Assembly: GCF_021155765.1 (NCBI RefSeq)
Contig: NC_060114.1
Coordinates: 15,943,501-16,007,500, forward strand
Reading direction: 5' to 3'
DNA from: Diprion similis
Lineage: Eukaryota > Arthropoda > Insecta > Hymenoptera > Diprionidae
Length of the DNA: 64,000 nucleotides
Each line of letters opens with the position of its first letter. Positions within the stretch are counted from its first letter, which is position 1. Below, one piece after another: positions 38,101 through 53,100 of the stretch. The notes beneath the pieces are model-generated. The model had not been told where the DNA came from. It ran no database searches and saw nothing but the letters and a program-made list of their open reading frames with translations. Position numbers and translations under genes: made by a program.

Positions 38101-41100
38101 TCTGCCTTATATAGAACTGTACTCTTATTGGCGAACGATTTATTACAGCTGCGATATTCCATCATTTACGATCATTATATATTGATCTTGCGGAAAAAAA
38201 TCCGCGCCAAATTCAGTCACCACAAATTTCTCAGCTCTTGATCTCTTCAAATTAGAGCGCATCAAAGCTCCCACCAATCGTGGCTCGCCCCTAGCGGTGG
38301 CGTCTCGAAGCTCGAATGACCGTTATTCTTCGTTCGACGCGAGAACGGCCGTGATTGGTTGAAACTTCGATTCGCTCTTATTTAAAAATTGTTAGACTTC
38401 AGAAATTTTCACTGAGGAACCAAAATAATGAACAGAAATTCTTCGTCAACCTTTATTTATACGGTGTACATGTAGTATGAAAAATGTGAGAAAAAAGAAA
38501 CCGTATCGCGACTTCTTGTGTACTTGCACTTTTTACTCATCCACTGCAGCGAAATAACTGTCTTGTGGGTCTATTTCAGGTAAAATTTCATATTTACAAA
38601 TGATTATAACAGTCCAAGAAGTCCTCGGGGTCTTAAAATTGCTGTTAATTTTTCTTCTTTTTCTTTCATTCATTGAGCCACATGAATTGTGCCGCGTTCG
38701 TGTAGGTTGAAAAAATTCCTCGATTCGTCCGTTGCGAAGTCCGGGGGTGAGACACCGTTTATATTATACTTCTTTTGAATCACGGATGACTGCTTATTAT
38801 TTCTCAGCGGTAGCTGGCCAAGGCCTGCACAAAGACATCTACGGTAATGAGAGATTCCGCGCTAAAGTCGACAGTCCCATAATTATTATACGACCCCGAT
38901 TCTTATCATTCCAACTCATACTTACGTACGGACTTTAGAGTTTCGTACACCATTTTTCTTTTCTCACTGAAATGTAGGAGAGTACTAAGACTTCATCATA
39001 TCGTTAGCCAGTCCTCATTCGCCTTGCAAATCACCACGAATTAACGTCGGCGAACCATTCGAAGCAGGTATCGCATTTTCAAACGAAACCGCGTCGCAGT
39101 TCCAACGGCCATTCCAAAGCCACGGACCAATCAGCGATTAATTCCGTGGTTCCCATTCGAAATCCACGATGCCCTCGTTTCGAAATTCATACCACATTCG
39201 AATCGTCACAGCTTGACGTGCGGTTCGTAGCCGTTTTTACCTGTAGTGTAAAGTATTGAAAGCTCTTCCAATTGTGCTTTAATATTCAAAAGACAATTAT
39301 ACCTTCTCGTTCGCTATTCGTCTGGGCGATTCATTCCCGCGAATGGCCCGCAGACCGAACTCGATCGATGTGCAGGCTAAAAGTAGTAAAACATTGTTAA
39401 AATTCCAACGGTGTTACGGACCACCGCAGAGCCGCTAGTTTATTAACTACCACATCTATTCGACGTCGAGGGTTCGGAGCCGAAGATGAGATGAGTCTGG
39501 AGCGAGTGAGTGAGTGAGAGAGAGGAAGAGAGACCAGTGCTAGCCGAGATTTGATGGATATTGGCTTTTCTCCTGTATAACCCACTTGTGCCTCTCTTCG
39601 TGTACGAATTCGCAATTTGACCTACTCCGCAACGATACAATTTTCCCTGCGCTCGCGAATTGCGAACGATTTGTCTTAGTGCGTGAAACGCATTGCGGCC
39701 ATTACCGGCCGTTCTCGATATCAATTTCGCCTAGCATTTATCCATAACTGAGAAACTGTTATCGACTCCAAATTCAAGCCTGACGAGTTTATTTCGTTAA
39801 TAAAGCTAGTCTCTTGGTTTCATGGTGGAAAAACCATTCCATTATTTTAAACAATTTCGAACGGTCACAAGTGCTGTTGTGAATCTCTTAACTGCAGAAA
39901 ATTTCGAGTGATTCCAATTCAAATGCTTTTTGCTGGTCTCGAGTGATTCGGAACGTGAAATGTCAAGTCCGATTTGAAATGTTCTGCGTTATAGAAGGAC
40001 CATTTCAAGAGTGAACAACACCTGGAAAAATGCACAAGGGTGCAAAATTCGTGATAGACTGAAAGCTTTTTTTGTTCTTGCTTTCCGACGAGCAATTTTT
40101 TAGGTCCATGGTGTGATTTCGGAGAACACCGTGAATCATTATACCGAAGTACATTTATCGAACGCCAGGGGAGCGTTAATCCCATACCCCGGACCTACTC
40201 GAGTCTCTCGAATGTAATCTCGATGTTGCCGGGGGAATTTCGGGGGAGTAACCGAGTTTCCAAAACTTTTTCAAATTAATATTGTCACTCTGAAACTGTC
40301 GGTCTGGAATTTAATCACATTCCGCTGTTAGCTAGCTCTGTGCCTATACCCTGCAGTCTGTAACCTGTAATTCGAACAATCTTCGTTCCGAATAGATTAT
40401 ATACCATTTATACGTATACCGATCGCTGGCGTTTATTTGCTGCAGTTTTTTCAAAAACGACGCGCTGCAAGTCTCCAGAGGAAAGCAAACACTCTTCGCC
40501 GCAAAAGCGGAAGAAACTGCGCGTGCAAAATCGTCACTTAATTCACACAATGCCTAGACGCTTGCTGCACGTGATGATGAGTAGCGCTGCTCTCAGCGCC
40601 TCTTCAGGAGAGAAAGCGAGCGGCACGGTACACTGGTGGCCAATTTTCCAGACTCAAGTTAGCCAATTATCACGCGTATTAACTTAATTACTTTGCTATA
40701 GCAACAACGCGTCAGCTCACCCTTAGTCAATTATTAACTTCCTCTGGTTTCTCTCAAATTGGCCACCCTTTTCACTTTAATGCTCGTCTATGTTTTTCGT
40801 ACAACCTACTTCATGTTTTTCATACTCGAAACGTGATCGCGACCCTCATCCCTCCCGTTCCTTTTTTTTTCTTTCAACTGTTTATATTCGCTAATTCTCA
40901 TTCGAATTCAAAATGAGAACTTGATTTTGCGATATTTTTTCACAGTAGGTACGAACACCTGCTGATTATCCAAAATCTTGTGTATGTGTTTATGTGTGTG
41001 TGTGTTCTACTTTCAGGTTACGTATTCGATAATTCGTCTAGAATTAATTGAAAATACAAACGCGAAGAACGGAGCGGATTACAAATTCTACAATGTGTAT

Positions 41101-44100
41101 TATACAATTTTCATAGATATTTAATTTCAGTATAAAATAAACCCGCGATAATTCTTCGTTGCCCGATTTGTCACCTTATTTTTATTTTTCATTTACCGCA
41201 GATTTTAATCAGGTATTGTATATACATGAGTAGGTATAAATATATACCGCGGAAATACGTATGCAATTTTTTAATCTCCTCTCATCGCCTCCGGGTTGAA
41301 AAAGAAAAAATTGAATAAAATAAATATGTACGAATAATAACAGGTCTACAAAAAAAAATGCGACAAAAAAGGTAAAAGGGAGACGGAAGGAGAAATAAAA
41401 ACGCTCTAATTTAGTCCGCCAAGCTCGGTAAACAGCGTAACGATCGCGTTTAAGCTTAGTCGGAAAATTCTGGAATGAGGAGAGTTCGGGCTCGCGTCGG
41501 TGACGCAGCGCAGGCTTTGGGCTGTGGCCCGGGTGGATCATTTTGGCGGGAAATTTTGAATCTTCCTCAAGCTCCGTTTCCTCGTTGTTGTTCTTCGCGC
41601 GTTCAACGACTTGCTTCCATCTCTAGGGTAGCACAGGCTTATGCGTAGCGTCTAATTACACGCGCACACACACACACACGCACGCACACACACACACACA
41701 CACACGCACGCACGCACGGTTAAATAACGCCTGCAGGTTGTATAATTGGCCGTAAAGCAGTAAGCAAACGTCGGCTGGGAGCTGGAGGAAAGTGCGACTA
41801 GTGCCGACCTCGTGGTACGATTACAGGGATAATTATTTCAACCTGACTGGATTAATTCAACGTAAATTAGCCACGCTCCCGGAAAATGCCCCCTGCAGCC
41901 CCAAGAGCTCCCTTGACCCAGGACCCTGCGGGGTTGGTAGGTTAGGCGTTATACCTAATTCCATTAACGCCCGGGCATGCCTGTTTTATTTTACGTAACT
42001 CCAGACACTTCCGCAGTGCGTCTGGAGACATGTGTCCTGGTCCAAAATCGCTGGGGAACAAGAAACCAGGGGCGTAACTACCCTCAGAAACGATACGGTT
42101 GTCCAAGGAATTATCCTTGCAAATGTGTCAGTTCCATTCGTTTAAAACTTCTCATCCACGCATGAGAATTCGATCATTTTTCATTAATCCGAGGCCTATT
42201 CTTATTCCGGAAGTTTTCTGTAAAACTCACTGCTTGGAACGACAGCCAAAGTTAGATTCTGGCTTGGTATTGTTATTTCTGAAAAAATATCCCTATCTTA
42301 CTGACGCAATCCGCGTGAGATATTTTTTTCAGCAATAGTAGTAGAAATCCGAAATTCAACTTCTGCTGATGCTGAGTGGTGAGTTTTACGGAAAACTTTC
42401 GCTTTGTGTCATTCAATTTGTGATTAAAAAAATCGTCAATGTCGATTTCTTATCCCCTTCATCACCGTTGTATGAAAAAAACGGAATTTTATTACTTTCT
42501 CTTTCTAATTCGGAAGATTTTTGACCGTGAAACGAAAGACGGGGAACTGGAGGATCCTGTCAGTTTGGAAGGAGTACGGCCCTGGACGAAGGAATACGCT
42601 CTGCGACATAGTCCAGGGCTGAGAGGCGCGGCCGCAAAGCGTATACTTACACCCCACACACCCACCGCGTGTGGCCCCGGTTTATGCCGGGTGTATAGCG
42701 TGTAACACATTGAGGAAATCCTCCGGAGCGGCAACGGCAGCATGCTCATGCTCTTGGCAGTGGGTATGGATCGTACGTCCAACTTTAATCCGACATGCGG
42801 TCTTTCAATTAACTAATGACGCTCGAAACAGACGGATAAACTAGATAAACTTGCCCCGACGGTAGTAGGTTGTTTATGTCAGTGTTTAGGTGCCTTGCTG
42901 TCCGCATTTTTTGGCCGTCAAGATACCCTGTGTATAGTTTATTCTACCCGATACTAATTGCGTTGTAATGGCTCATTCTTCTACTCTGCTCGTCGTGGTC
43001 TCGGTTCGTCAAGTTATTTTAAAAAATAATTTCCCTTCAAATATCAGACGATAAACAGAAAATGGTGGTTTTTAAGCCTGCGGTTATATTCGTTGAAAGC
43101 TGAACAATTTAATGAGCACGAAAAAGACTCTCGGAGAGATGTATTCAAGTTATTCGGTTGTGCATGAAGAGGTACAATTTTGCTCTGAATTAAATCGGGG
43201 ACGAATTCGTCAGTCGAACCGGGTATTGTATAGAAGTTATTATACTGACATTAATTCGCAGTAATAAAGGACTCAAAATTTTGTCTCACAATTCTGGTTC
43301 CCGCTCATTACGCTGCATATAATTGTTTGCATCCGCAGATAGTTTTTTCACCAGGAAAATAATCCTTCTACTCACCCAGATACCGTAGGTGAAAAATTGT
43401 CGAAAGATTGACGAAGGTATAAACCGACGAAAATCAACTTGGTTGGAACACCGTATAAAGAAAAATTGTTAATTGAAAATATGAGTAAACAGTAATCACC
43501 TGGACAATTTTCATCAACCACGAACTTTATTCTTTAATTCCTCAATGAGAATGACTCGAGATAATATAATCTTTTTGTCCAAATATACAAACAGCAAGGC
43601 AAACAGGGTAACATATCCTAATCAGAACGGTGAGCTAATTCTGGTTTCGAGTGGCGTTCGCCCTGCAAACATCACGAGTCATCGGGAAATCGGTTCAAAA
43701 TGGTGGTACGCAATCGGACGAATGATTAATCGAGGGGCTCCAGACTCCGGCATCCATCAACTGCCTCCACTAGAGCGGCTAAGCAATAGCCAGTAGTTAT
43801 TTAGCGTGCTGATCAGCCGATCGGCAGGTAGCAGTAATTTCGGTTAATCGTGAGTAAGATACGACTACGAAGTTCATGTTGGCGTCAGATAAAGAGGCAG
43901 CTAGTTGGAGTAAGATATAAATTGTGAGTTAATGTCCATCTCAAACGAAGCTAGGTGCTAGTAGTAACCGTGGTTAATCGCGAAAAAGATGCGATCAATA
44001 ACGAGTTTAGATTCACGTGAAGTAAAGTTAAAGGCTGCTAGTAGTACAAGCCGCTAACCAGCGTAAAACGCAAAGTGCGAGTCGATGATGAGGTCCAGCA

Positions 44101-47100
44101 AAGAGGCGGCTAGTCGTGAGTCAGACGCCAGTAGCGAGTCCATGTACAGGTCAGACGGAGAAGTGGCTAGTCGTGAGCGTCGCGAGTAAGATGCGAGTAG
44201 TGAATCCGTGTTAGGGTCAGGCGGAGAGCAGGCTAATCGGAGTCAGACGCGAGGCGCTAGTCGATGCTGAGGTCAGGCGGAGAGGCGGCTAATCAGAGTC
44301 AGACGTGAGTAGCGAGTCCGTGTCGAGGTCAGACGGGGAAGCGGCTAGTCGTGAGCGCCGCGAGTAAGATGCGAGTAGTGACTCCGTGTTAGGGTCAGGC
44401 GGAGAGGAGGCTAATCGGAGTCAGACGCGAGTAGTGAGTCCGTGTTGAGGTCGGACGAGCGGACTTGGAAGAAGGCGCGTGGCTGGCGGCGTGGCAGCGA
44501 TAGGAGCCGCAGTAGTGAAGGAGAGTGCGTGGTCTGGCTGGCATCACGGACCGCTGCCACCACCCCGGGCTCGCTCCACTTATTCGCCTCATCCCTGCGG
44601 CAGCGTCTCTGCGCCGTCGTCGCAGCCACCGAGCCTTGACTTGATACTCGACCCAACCTTGCCGCTCACCGTTGTTACGAACGCGATAAAATTGAGCAGA
44701 TACCGTGTCGTTTGTAACATCACCTCGACCATTTCTTATCACATTACGCCCTGTTGACGTGTCATTAGGCTCGAATTTTAATCAGCCATTTTCAGTGTGA
44801 TTTATTTTCACTCTTCATACGTATGGAGGATAATTATTCATCACCGTATAAAAAGAAAGTCATCGAAATTGACGGAGTACTTTTTTTAAACCTGCGGAGT
44901 GAGCCGCTTTACAAGTCTTTAATTACATTTGTTACTGTTATTATTGTTATTATCACGATTATTTGATAAAAATCAAGAGATGTGGGATTGAGAGTATCAA
45001 TTTTTCTTTCATGGACCTAAAACAAGGTTATTAGGTTGGAAATTACATTCTTCCTATTTTGAGTAAAGATGCTACTGGTATATACACGTATACATATAGG
45101 TATAATGTCTGCATGGGTGTGTTGACTGTAATGTGATTCCGATGAAATTTATTTTCATTAGTTATCAAGTATCACCGCTGTAATAAATTCGTTCACTGAT
45201 TTGATCTGATGTGAGAATATTATAATAAGCCTGCGCCGTGGCAGAGCTGGTCGACGTTTTAAATTTCAGGGTAATAATAATACATCATCTTATTCATATT
45301 TCAGGATGAGAAAAACCAGCTACTGATCACCAATCTTTGGCTAAAATTGGTAAGTGACGCATTTACGAGATACGTGTGTGTGCATATAACTATAGATACG
45401 TGTTTTTGTGAAATCATACCGAAAGTTTTTTGTGTAAGTCGCACGTCAACACTGGCACATAGACGGTCGAAACTATATATTGAATATATAAGAATAAAAA
45501 ATGTAGCTTCGTTTGCCTATCTGGTGGCGTTGAGCGGTGATATTCACAAAAAACTGTAACCTGTTTACTATACGCATTCGACGATTGATTAGTAGACGGA
45601 AACAATTGAATATTGAAATAATGATATTGAAACAGAAATTACGGTAATAATACTGACGAACGGTAAATCCAGTAATGCATTTAAATCCTACATGATGTTA
45701 AATTCTCATTACAAAACGGCGAGATTTAATTTCGAACGAATCAATCCACGCTGGATATGCTAATTGTAAAATAATTTTCGTCCGGGACGTGAATCAAGGT
45801 AGGTATAAGTCGAAAGAAAAAGCATACAATTAGAGTACAGAATAAAATCCAATCATAGTAAAATATAAAAATAAATTAAAGAACAATCGCATCGAAAAAA
45901 AGTAAAATTTGAGCAACGATTTGCAGGCAACCGTGATTACAAGAGGTGGTAGAGAAAAAAGGAAAAAGCTGTTGCAAGAAAATAACTAAAATGTCTGATG
46001 CAAGATATTAGCGATCGATGAATGGAGGAATGCTAGGAGTGTTACTAGGAGCGATAACTAATCCAGGAATAGCGACAGCGGGGAGGAACGTGGGAATTTC
46101 GTCGTGTCTGTACGCGGGTTTGCATAATAATCCGGTTCGATTTACCCCCGCGAATCGCGGAGGTAGGTAACATTGCTGGGGTGAAGTTTGGTGTTGTTGC
46201 AAGTTGCCGGCTGGCAGATGCGGAGCTTGCGGAAGCGGAAGGGAATGTCTCCGGGAAACCCGCGTCGTCCGCTCGGCATCAACGGAACTTGGGGCCCGGA
46301 TGGCGCCGCTCGATAAACCCCAAAAAGTTTCCCTCCTTTCAAGGCCAATGACCGAGCCCTGGCCGAACCTAACCTAACTAAAACGGTAGGAAACGCAAGG
46401 CGATGCAGACTTCGAAGCCTCGCAGGAGGAGCGACCCCTGTCAGTGCCAAACACACCATCCGTCACTTGTCCTTTATGCAAACTACTGCCGTAGAAACAC
46501 TTCGGCAGGGGTCGCGTGATTCATGAATAATCGCCACCTTCATCCCCCCACACGCGGCAAAATTCACGTTATATTATGAACAATTTTTCACCCCCCCCCC
46601 CCCCCCCAGCCGCCCTGTTACTGCCTTGAGGTGAGGTTTTGCTAAGCGGTAAGAAACCTCTTTCCGATTAACCGGTTTTCGTATACCCTCGTCTTTCGCA
46701 ATGTATCAAAATATGCACGGTAGAACCTTACGGCCATTATTCACTTACCCCCGAGTGGAGGAAAAATGGAGACTTTGCGATGTCGTTGGAGCCTTTTTGG
46801 GAAGAGTTGGTTCACCGAAATTTCATACTTTCTTGGTATTTTATCACGAGGCAATCGTCAATTGAGTTCTTATCGAATTGTATCATTCAATCCTGTTCAA
46901 AAACATAAAAATGGAAAGTACTGGAATTATTGAGAAAAGTCTAGATTTCACTACACTGGGTCGAACCGTTTCGTAATCTTCGAAGGTCTGGTAGATTCTT
47001 ACAATTTTACTCTACGATCGCGCATTTCATTCGGTTCGCTTATACAACTTTTTTTATCACGCCGGAATTGTTGAATATTTATTTTCACACCGTTGAACCG

Positions 47101-50100
47101 ATATTGATTATAATCCTGAAATGAAAATGAGTGATTGTAGTGCGAAATTCAACGATTTTATGTTAGATATTTAGCTACCCCAAAGCGATTTGAAACCGAG
47201 CATCGATATCTAAACTTTTCTTTACAATTTCATTACCTTTTATTTTCCATACTTCGTCAATATAATAATTTGATAAATACTCACTGCACGATTATTTTGT
47301 AATTAAACTAATGAAAAACATCAATTACTGGCCACCCAACCTCGTTAATGAGAAAGATAAACAATAGTCTTATTCAATTTCAACAAAATTTCAACTCTGG
47401 CCAACATTTCAGTCCAACTTCCCAGCAATCTCGAGTCATAAAGCCTCTCAACGCACCTTGACATTTGATGCCGTGTAATAAATTTTAATTGAACAAATTA
47501 TCACTGCAAAAAGGCGAGTTCGATACTTGATTAAAAATTGAGTGTCTTTGAAGTTATCGCGTCAATTTTTAACGAGATTTTCTTCGGGAAGTGTAACTCG
47601 AGGTTCCTGCATAATTAGATTTCTGAGACTTTATACTTTTTCTCCAAATGTCACAGTTTATTTTTTTCTTCCCTCTGTTCAATATAACGGAAAAGAATCT
47701 CCACAAGAAGAAAAACTGCAAAAAGATTCTTACAATGAAGTCGAATTTTCGTTTAAACAAGTTTCGAACATTCCATCACTAATCATATCATCGTCCATTC
47801 GTATCACCGCCTTTATTCAATTTCCTCAATCGCCTGCACGAACCTCGCGTGATTTGAATGCCAGGGGGTGTGAAAGAGATGAAAAAGAAACCGAAATAAG
47901 AAAACCGAGAAAAATGAAGGGAAAAATTTCAACCAAGTGTTTCTACCTTTCCGGTTCAGTATAGGGCTACAGATGATCGCATTTATCTCTCGAGGTACGG
48001 ATTTGGTCTGAGCTATCTCTGCCGGAGGGGGAAAAGAAGGGAGGGGGTGGGTGTACCTAAAAGTCGTACAGAACTGTTGGAAATGGAAAAAGATCGGAGT
48101 ATGGGAAATACGTGTGAGTGAATGTGTGTAGTTAGTATATACATGAGCACGCTTATCCAGCAGCTACCCTCTATCTTTGAAAGGGAAGGATTATTGCGTC
48201 CTTCCACGATTGAAGATTTTCTGGCTGTAGAGAGTTTCCTCCCCGGATCCCGCGTCGATTTATCGGTCCGCTCAACAACGCTCGACCAATCAGAAACAAA
48301 GTAATACGGTACTTCGCTCCGAGAGGCTGGTTTTCTGCTGCTGTCTAAAAACCGTGACGACATATAAGAGGGAACCAAAGGGGATGAAAATGGAAATGAA
48401 ACGGGACTGAAACGCGTGTAATCCTAAAAGTAACTAAAAACGCGTTGTTCGAAGCCTCGATTAACCGAATTGAAAAATACAAAACGATACCTAAACCTCG
48501 CTGTAATTATTTTTTCCTAAAAGTCAGAAAAAATACTACAAAATTCAACCCCTTCGGTCATCTAAAAAACTTCCATGTTCTAGCCTTATCGAGTAACAAA
48601 TTTCGGCCAGAATCTTTGAATTTCGATTTTACATCCGCCATATTGGATCCGCTATCTTGCCTCCGCCATCTTGGATTTAGAAATTTTCAAATTCTAACGT
48701 CGAATTCTTGATCAGTGACCCTAAAAATCACCAAATGAAAAAATTCAGGCCAAAATATTGAGTTGAAAAATGAGAGACTGAAAGGAATATCATTGGCCAG
48801 AACTTCGCCTTATTTTATGAACCCGGTTCGAATGAATTCTCCCGATTTTTATTAGCTCAGGTGCGATTATCGTGGGTGTGAAATTTGTTTCAGGAATGGA
48901 ACGACGTGAACATGAGGTGGAACGTGTCCAAGTACGGCGGCGTTCGGGACCTGCGGATTCCTCCTCATCGTCTCTGGAAGCCGGACGTCCTGATGTACAA
49001 CAGGTGAATAATACCGTTTTTACCACCCCTACTAGCCACTCGCCACTCGCCACTCAACCCTTCGCCAGCTCTCACGTGTGAAATTATCAACCCTAATACA
49101 ACCCTGGAGTAAAAACTTAGCGCATCAAAGTTCCGGTTGGGTTCAAGGAGTCGTGACCCCTGATTTAACCCCCTATTATCCAGTTTCGATGCGCTTTTCA
49201 CAGCTGTCAGAAGCGAGTTGTCGACTGGGGGAGAACAGATTTGATAAAATCGGGGTTGGATTGGAACCAATGAATCAATTCCGTTGAATCTTATTAACAG
49301 AATGTGATTTCTTTGACACATGAAATATGAATCGATTCAAACGGTCAATATTCTTCGTTATTTCATTGACTGTTTCAACCAATTTTACATCAGAAATGAG
49401 ACACGATTTATCAAAAAGTTGGACTAACCGTGTTGCAGGGATTTTGGAAATGGAATAAAAGAGGCAATAAATTTTTCAGTCTTGAATTAATTTTCTTATT
49501 CCAACGAGATTATAATTCCTTTGATTCAAAGTCAACTTGACTCGAGGCCAAGTTCTGGCATCTATGTAGTCAAATTTTCAATTCCAACGGTATCTAGACC
49601 GGATGTATTCTTAATCCTGTCAATTAGGGGGATAATTCTGGCGTATCCAAAAGAGGCCTCGTAGCAGCAGGTCGAGGGTAGGCGGATGATTATATCGTTG
49701 GCAAATGAATTATAACGAAGAGACGAGAGGGGTTGTTATCCACAATACGTCGTACGTATATATATATATATACTTACACACATATATATATACGTGTATG
49801 CACACACAATCCGCGGCAGTATTTGTTCAGCGAATTTGGCGCTGCGGGTATACAGGTTTTGGGACCCCGTTTAAAAAGTAATGCCCTCAATTAGCGGGGC
49901 GGAATTCTGGGTCATCGTTGCTGGGTATCCGAGGCCGTAGACGTATGGCAAGTTTGCATAGCTCCGCGGCTAATTAATACGGCATAAATAATATCGTTTG
50001 AGAAATTGGCAACGGCGGAGCCCGTTCGCAGGACGAAATTAGCCTCGCTATACGGTTCTGTGCGAATGTATATATGTATGTGTATATCCATAAGCGCGCG

Positions 50101-53100
50101 ATTCGCGTGGTCAGGTCAGGACGCGGTGATGCAGGACGACTGCTGGTGCATGCATGCAGCATGCTGGAGCCGAAGATTTGGACCTCAGCCAAAAGCAATA
50201 TGCATTATCCATTACATATTTGAATTTCGGACAAAGCAGATTAAATCCCCGTTTATGCCAAAATACATTACATTACATCCCGTCCAGCCCTTCATGCATG
50301 TCAAATCACGAAGGGTTATAGAAACATGCAGACTCGGCTCAGCTTTCACGGGATAAAATGAGCCCGAAATACAGATTTTTTTTTAGATACTTTTCAATGC
50401 CAGGAAAAGGAAGAGTTTGTTGGTCTGTCCGATAAATCTTCCGCGATGATCTCGAAAATAGTCGAGTGAAAAATCTGAAAGTGACAGGTCTTGTAGCTGA
50501 ATGCAGAAGGTTTGAAAGAAAAATGAAGAAAACGTTTATACAGTTTTTTTTAATGTATATATATACATATATATATACAAACTAGAAAAAATATAATCGT
50601 TTGTTTAGAGAAAGTAATCAAGAAAAAAACGTATCGGTTTATCGGTTGAACATTGAGAATCGATTAATTTCCGGTAGAACCGGAAGTTCGTATTAAACGG
50701 AACATGGCAATTGTTCATGCCCACCATTTGATTGCAAAATCCTGTAAGTTTCAAATTTTTTCATCGATTTGTTTCCGAGATCATCGCGAGAGTTTGTCGG
50801 ATAAGCCGACATTTTTCGAAAAATCTGTTTTTCGGGTTCGAGGGATTCGAAAACGTAAAGTTCATGGTGTTCAAAATTCATTGAAATTAGAAAAAGTGAT
50901 TTTCGACCAAAACCAATAGTTCTCTTACGTCACCAAAGATGATATAAAGTAGTAAGTCATTCGAAGCATATCGAGAATTGTGATGCAAACTTTCAAATCT
51001 ATGAATTTATTGCGAAACGTTGATGTAGGAAAAACTTTCATCCTGTACTTTCCATCCTGTATCAACCCAAAGTGTTCTCTAAAATTCTCTCTTCAACCCA
51101 TCAACAAAACACTATTATGAATCTGGAATTTCAAGCTTTTTGCATCATTTTTTCAATAACAACTTTCATCGGTTATTTTTATCTTTTAAACACGGTACCC
51201 GGAGTTTATTTATAATCTGCAACCTGTATGCTCACACACGTGTGTATCGCCTAACGTGACACTAATTGAGAGGATGCTGGATGATGGAAAAAGGGAACGA
51301 TATGCGTACGAAAATAGATTAAGTTTAACGATTGATAACTTGATCGATATGTGCCTTCCTGTTTTTAACTTTTCTTTTCTTTTTTTTTTTTTTTTAAGAA
51401 AATAGTCACCGCCATTTTCTTTTGCCATTTTACTTTGGCATGAAAACGACAATCGATCAAACATGGAACCTTTTCAATCATTGCAAAAAGTGCCTGGCGA
51501 CACAAATTTAAAGTTAAAAAGCGATATCGAGGATATTGTTATTACCGTACAGTTCATAACTGTAAACACCAAAACACTGCACCGTAAGATTGCAAAAATA
51601 TAAATAGAGACGAAATTGGATGAACAAAATTAATCATCTGAATATACAGGGGAGGGTCGAGCACGACGGCCACCCTAATCCGGTTATTACTTTTTGTGGC
51701 TTTTTACCATCAAATTAATTTATTTTTCTTCTACTTTGAATAAATTCACTGAAATTTTACCAATACTCCAAAAAAAAATTTTTTCTTTTTTTCTAGTGCA
51801 CGACAGTCCCCTCTAAAAAAGGGTAAAAAAAAAAAAAAAAAAAAATTTGAAGACAATTTATTTTTATTTTCAAAGGTCCGTTTTTCCCTAGTATATGATA
51901 AATAGGCCTGAAATAGCCCATTTGGATGAATACTCTAAATTTACAACAATGTAAAAAGAAGAAAAACAAAATTTGGACCCAATTTTTTTGGGTACCCCAT
52001 AAGGCCCCAGACAACTGACATTGGCATAAAAATAAGTAAATCCATGAAATTTACGATAATTTGGGAGAAAAGAAACAAAAAATTTTTGGCCAAATTTTTT
52101 AGGGGGGCCCCACCCTCACCTACATCGTCTACGAGACTCTGATATCGGCGTTGGAATCCTACACGTATAATGTATATGTTCTACGTTAGTATACCTTTGC
52201 GAATTTCTCGGAGCTTTTTGTTTTTCGCGTTCCTTTGTTCTTTTTCTCGTTCTTTCGGGACGTGCAGCTCGCTTGGAAGGTAGGGGGGTAGGTTCGTGGG
52301 TACACAGAAAATCGATCCTACGGCAGTGAAAACCGGGTAGAAGGGGTAATGCGGAGGCGAAGGTGGCGGGATGTGTGCCTTCGGAACTGTTCGCCTCATG
52401 AGCTTTCGAACGACGGTGCTGATTATCGGCCGATGCCTTTTTTCATTTCGTTATTGCAACGCGCCAGGAGGACGTGATCCGCGTACCTTGCGCCGATGCG
52501 CGAATGCAAGAAACCGCCCCGCGTCTTTACTTCCGGATCCTGCTGCACCAACGCCCTCCATGCTCGACAGGAAATGAAACCACCCTCCGTGGTTCGCCTT
52601 TCGACTTTACGCCACGTGCCGTTTACTCTGCCCTCCTAAATCTCGGCTATCTCGATCCGTCCTCGGAGCTTTCGAGCCACTGGAGTTTCCGTTAAATGCC
52701 GAAGTAGATTGGTTTATATAAGGGGCATTCCGCGCCAACTCGGTAAACGGTTGTTGCTGTTGCTGTTGTTGACGTTTTTTAATTTCACCAAGGATTTTTT
52801 CTACGTTAGTACGATCCCTGAAAAGCTTTCAGAGAAATGTACAAACTATTTTTCAATCACTCGTCTTTTAGCCTGTGATTTTTTATACATATCTCAAAAA
52901 CATCCAAATTCATTTTTATGAATCAAGAAAAAATAAACCATTTCGTTTTCGATATGAAACATTTTCTCGCAAGATTAGCAGTTGGACATCGTTTTTTCTA
53001 TTTTCATGCCTGTTAAAAATTACACGATTCGTATTCAAAATTTTGAAAAATTCTCGGTGAAATTCAAAAGGAAACCATCTGCAACCTATTTTCGATTTTC

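Larger units (their letters stand above)
34559..45304 (+). other. Receptor intron 2 (10.7 kb)
   Basis: No additional receptor exon or other gene was recognised. It holds the CGATTAATCG cluster (34929-35115), TA-rich microsatellites (36540-36560, 37500-37563), a hairpin (38249-38383), a CA/CG-type dinucleotide tract (41660-41718), an E2F-like site (TTTTGGCGGGAAA near 41540) and a degenerate minisatellite (43850-44470). Confidence 0.5.
45350..48893 (+). other. Receptor intron 3
   Basis: No gene was recognised. It holds a run of 17 C at 46591-46607, a GC-rich patch (about 46140-46480) with a meaningless open frame on the minus strand, and one copy of a dispersed repeat at 48631-48730. Confidence 0.5.

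Noticed and set aside
41535-41550. E2F-like TTTTGGCGGGAAA as a promoter of a hidden gene
   Set aside because: No exon follows it; a single motif in a 10.7 kb intron is weak evidence.
46142-46459. GC-rich minus-strand frame of 105 codons
   Set aside because: Composition-driven, no recognisable motif, inside a receptor intron. A CpG-rich patch explains it.
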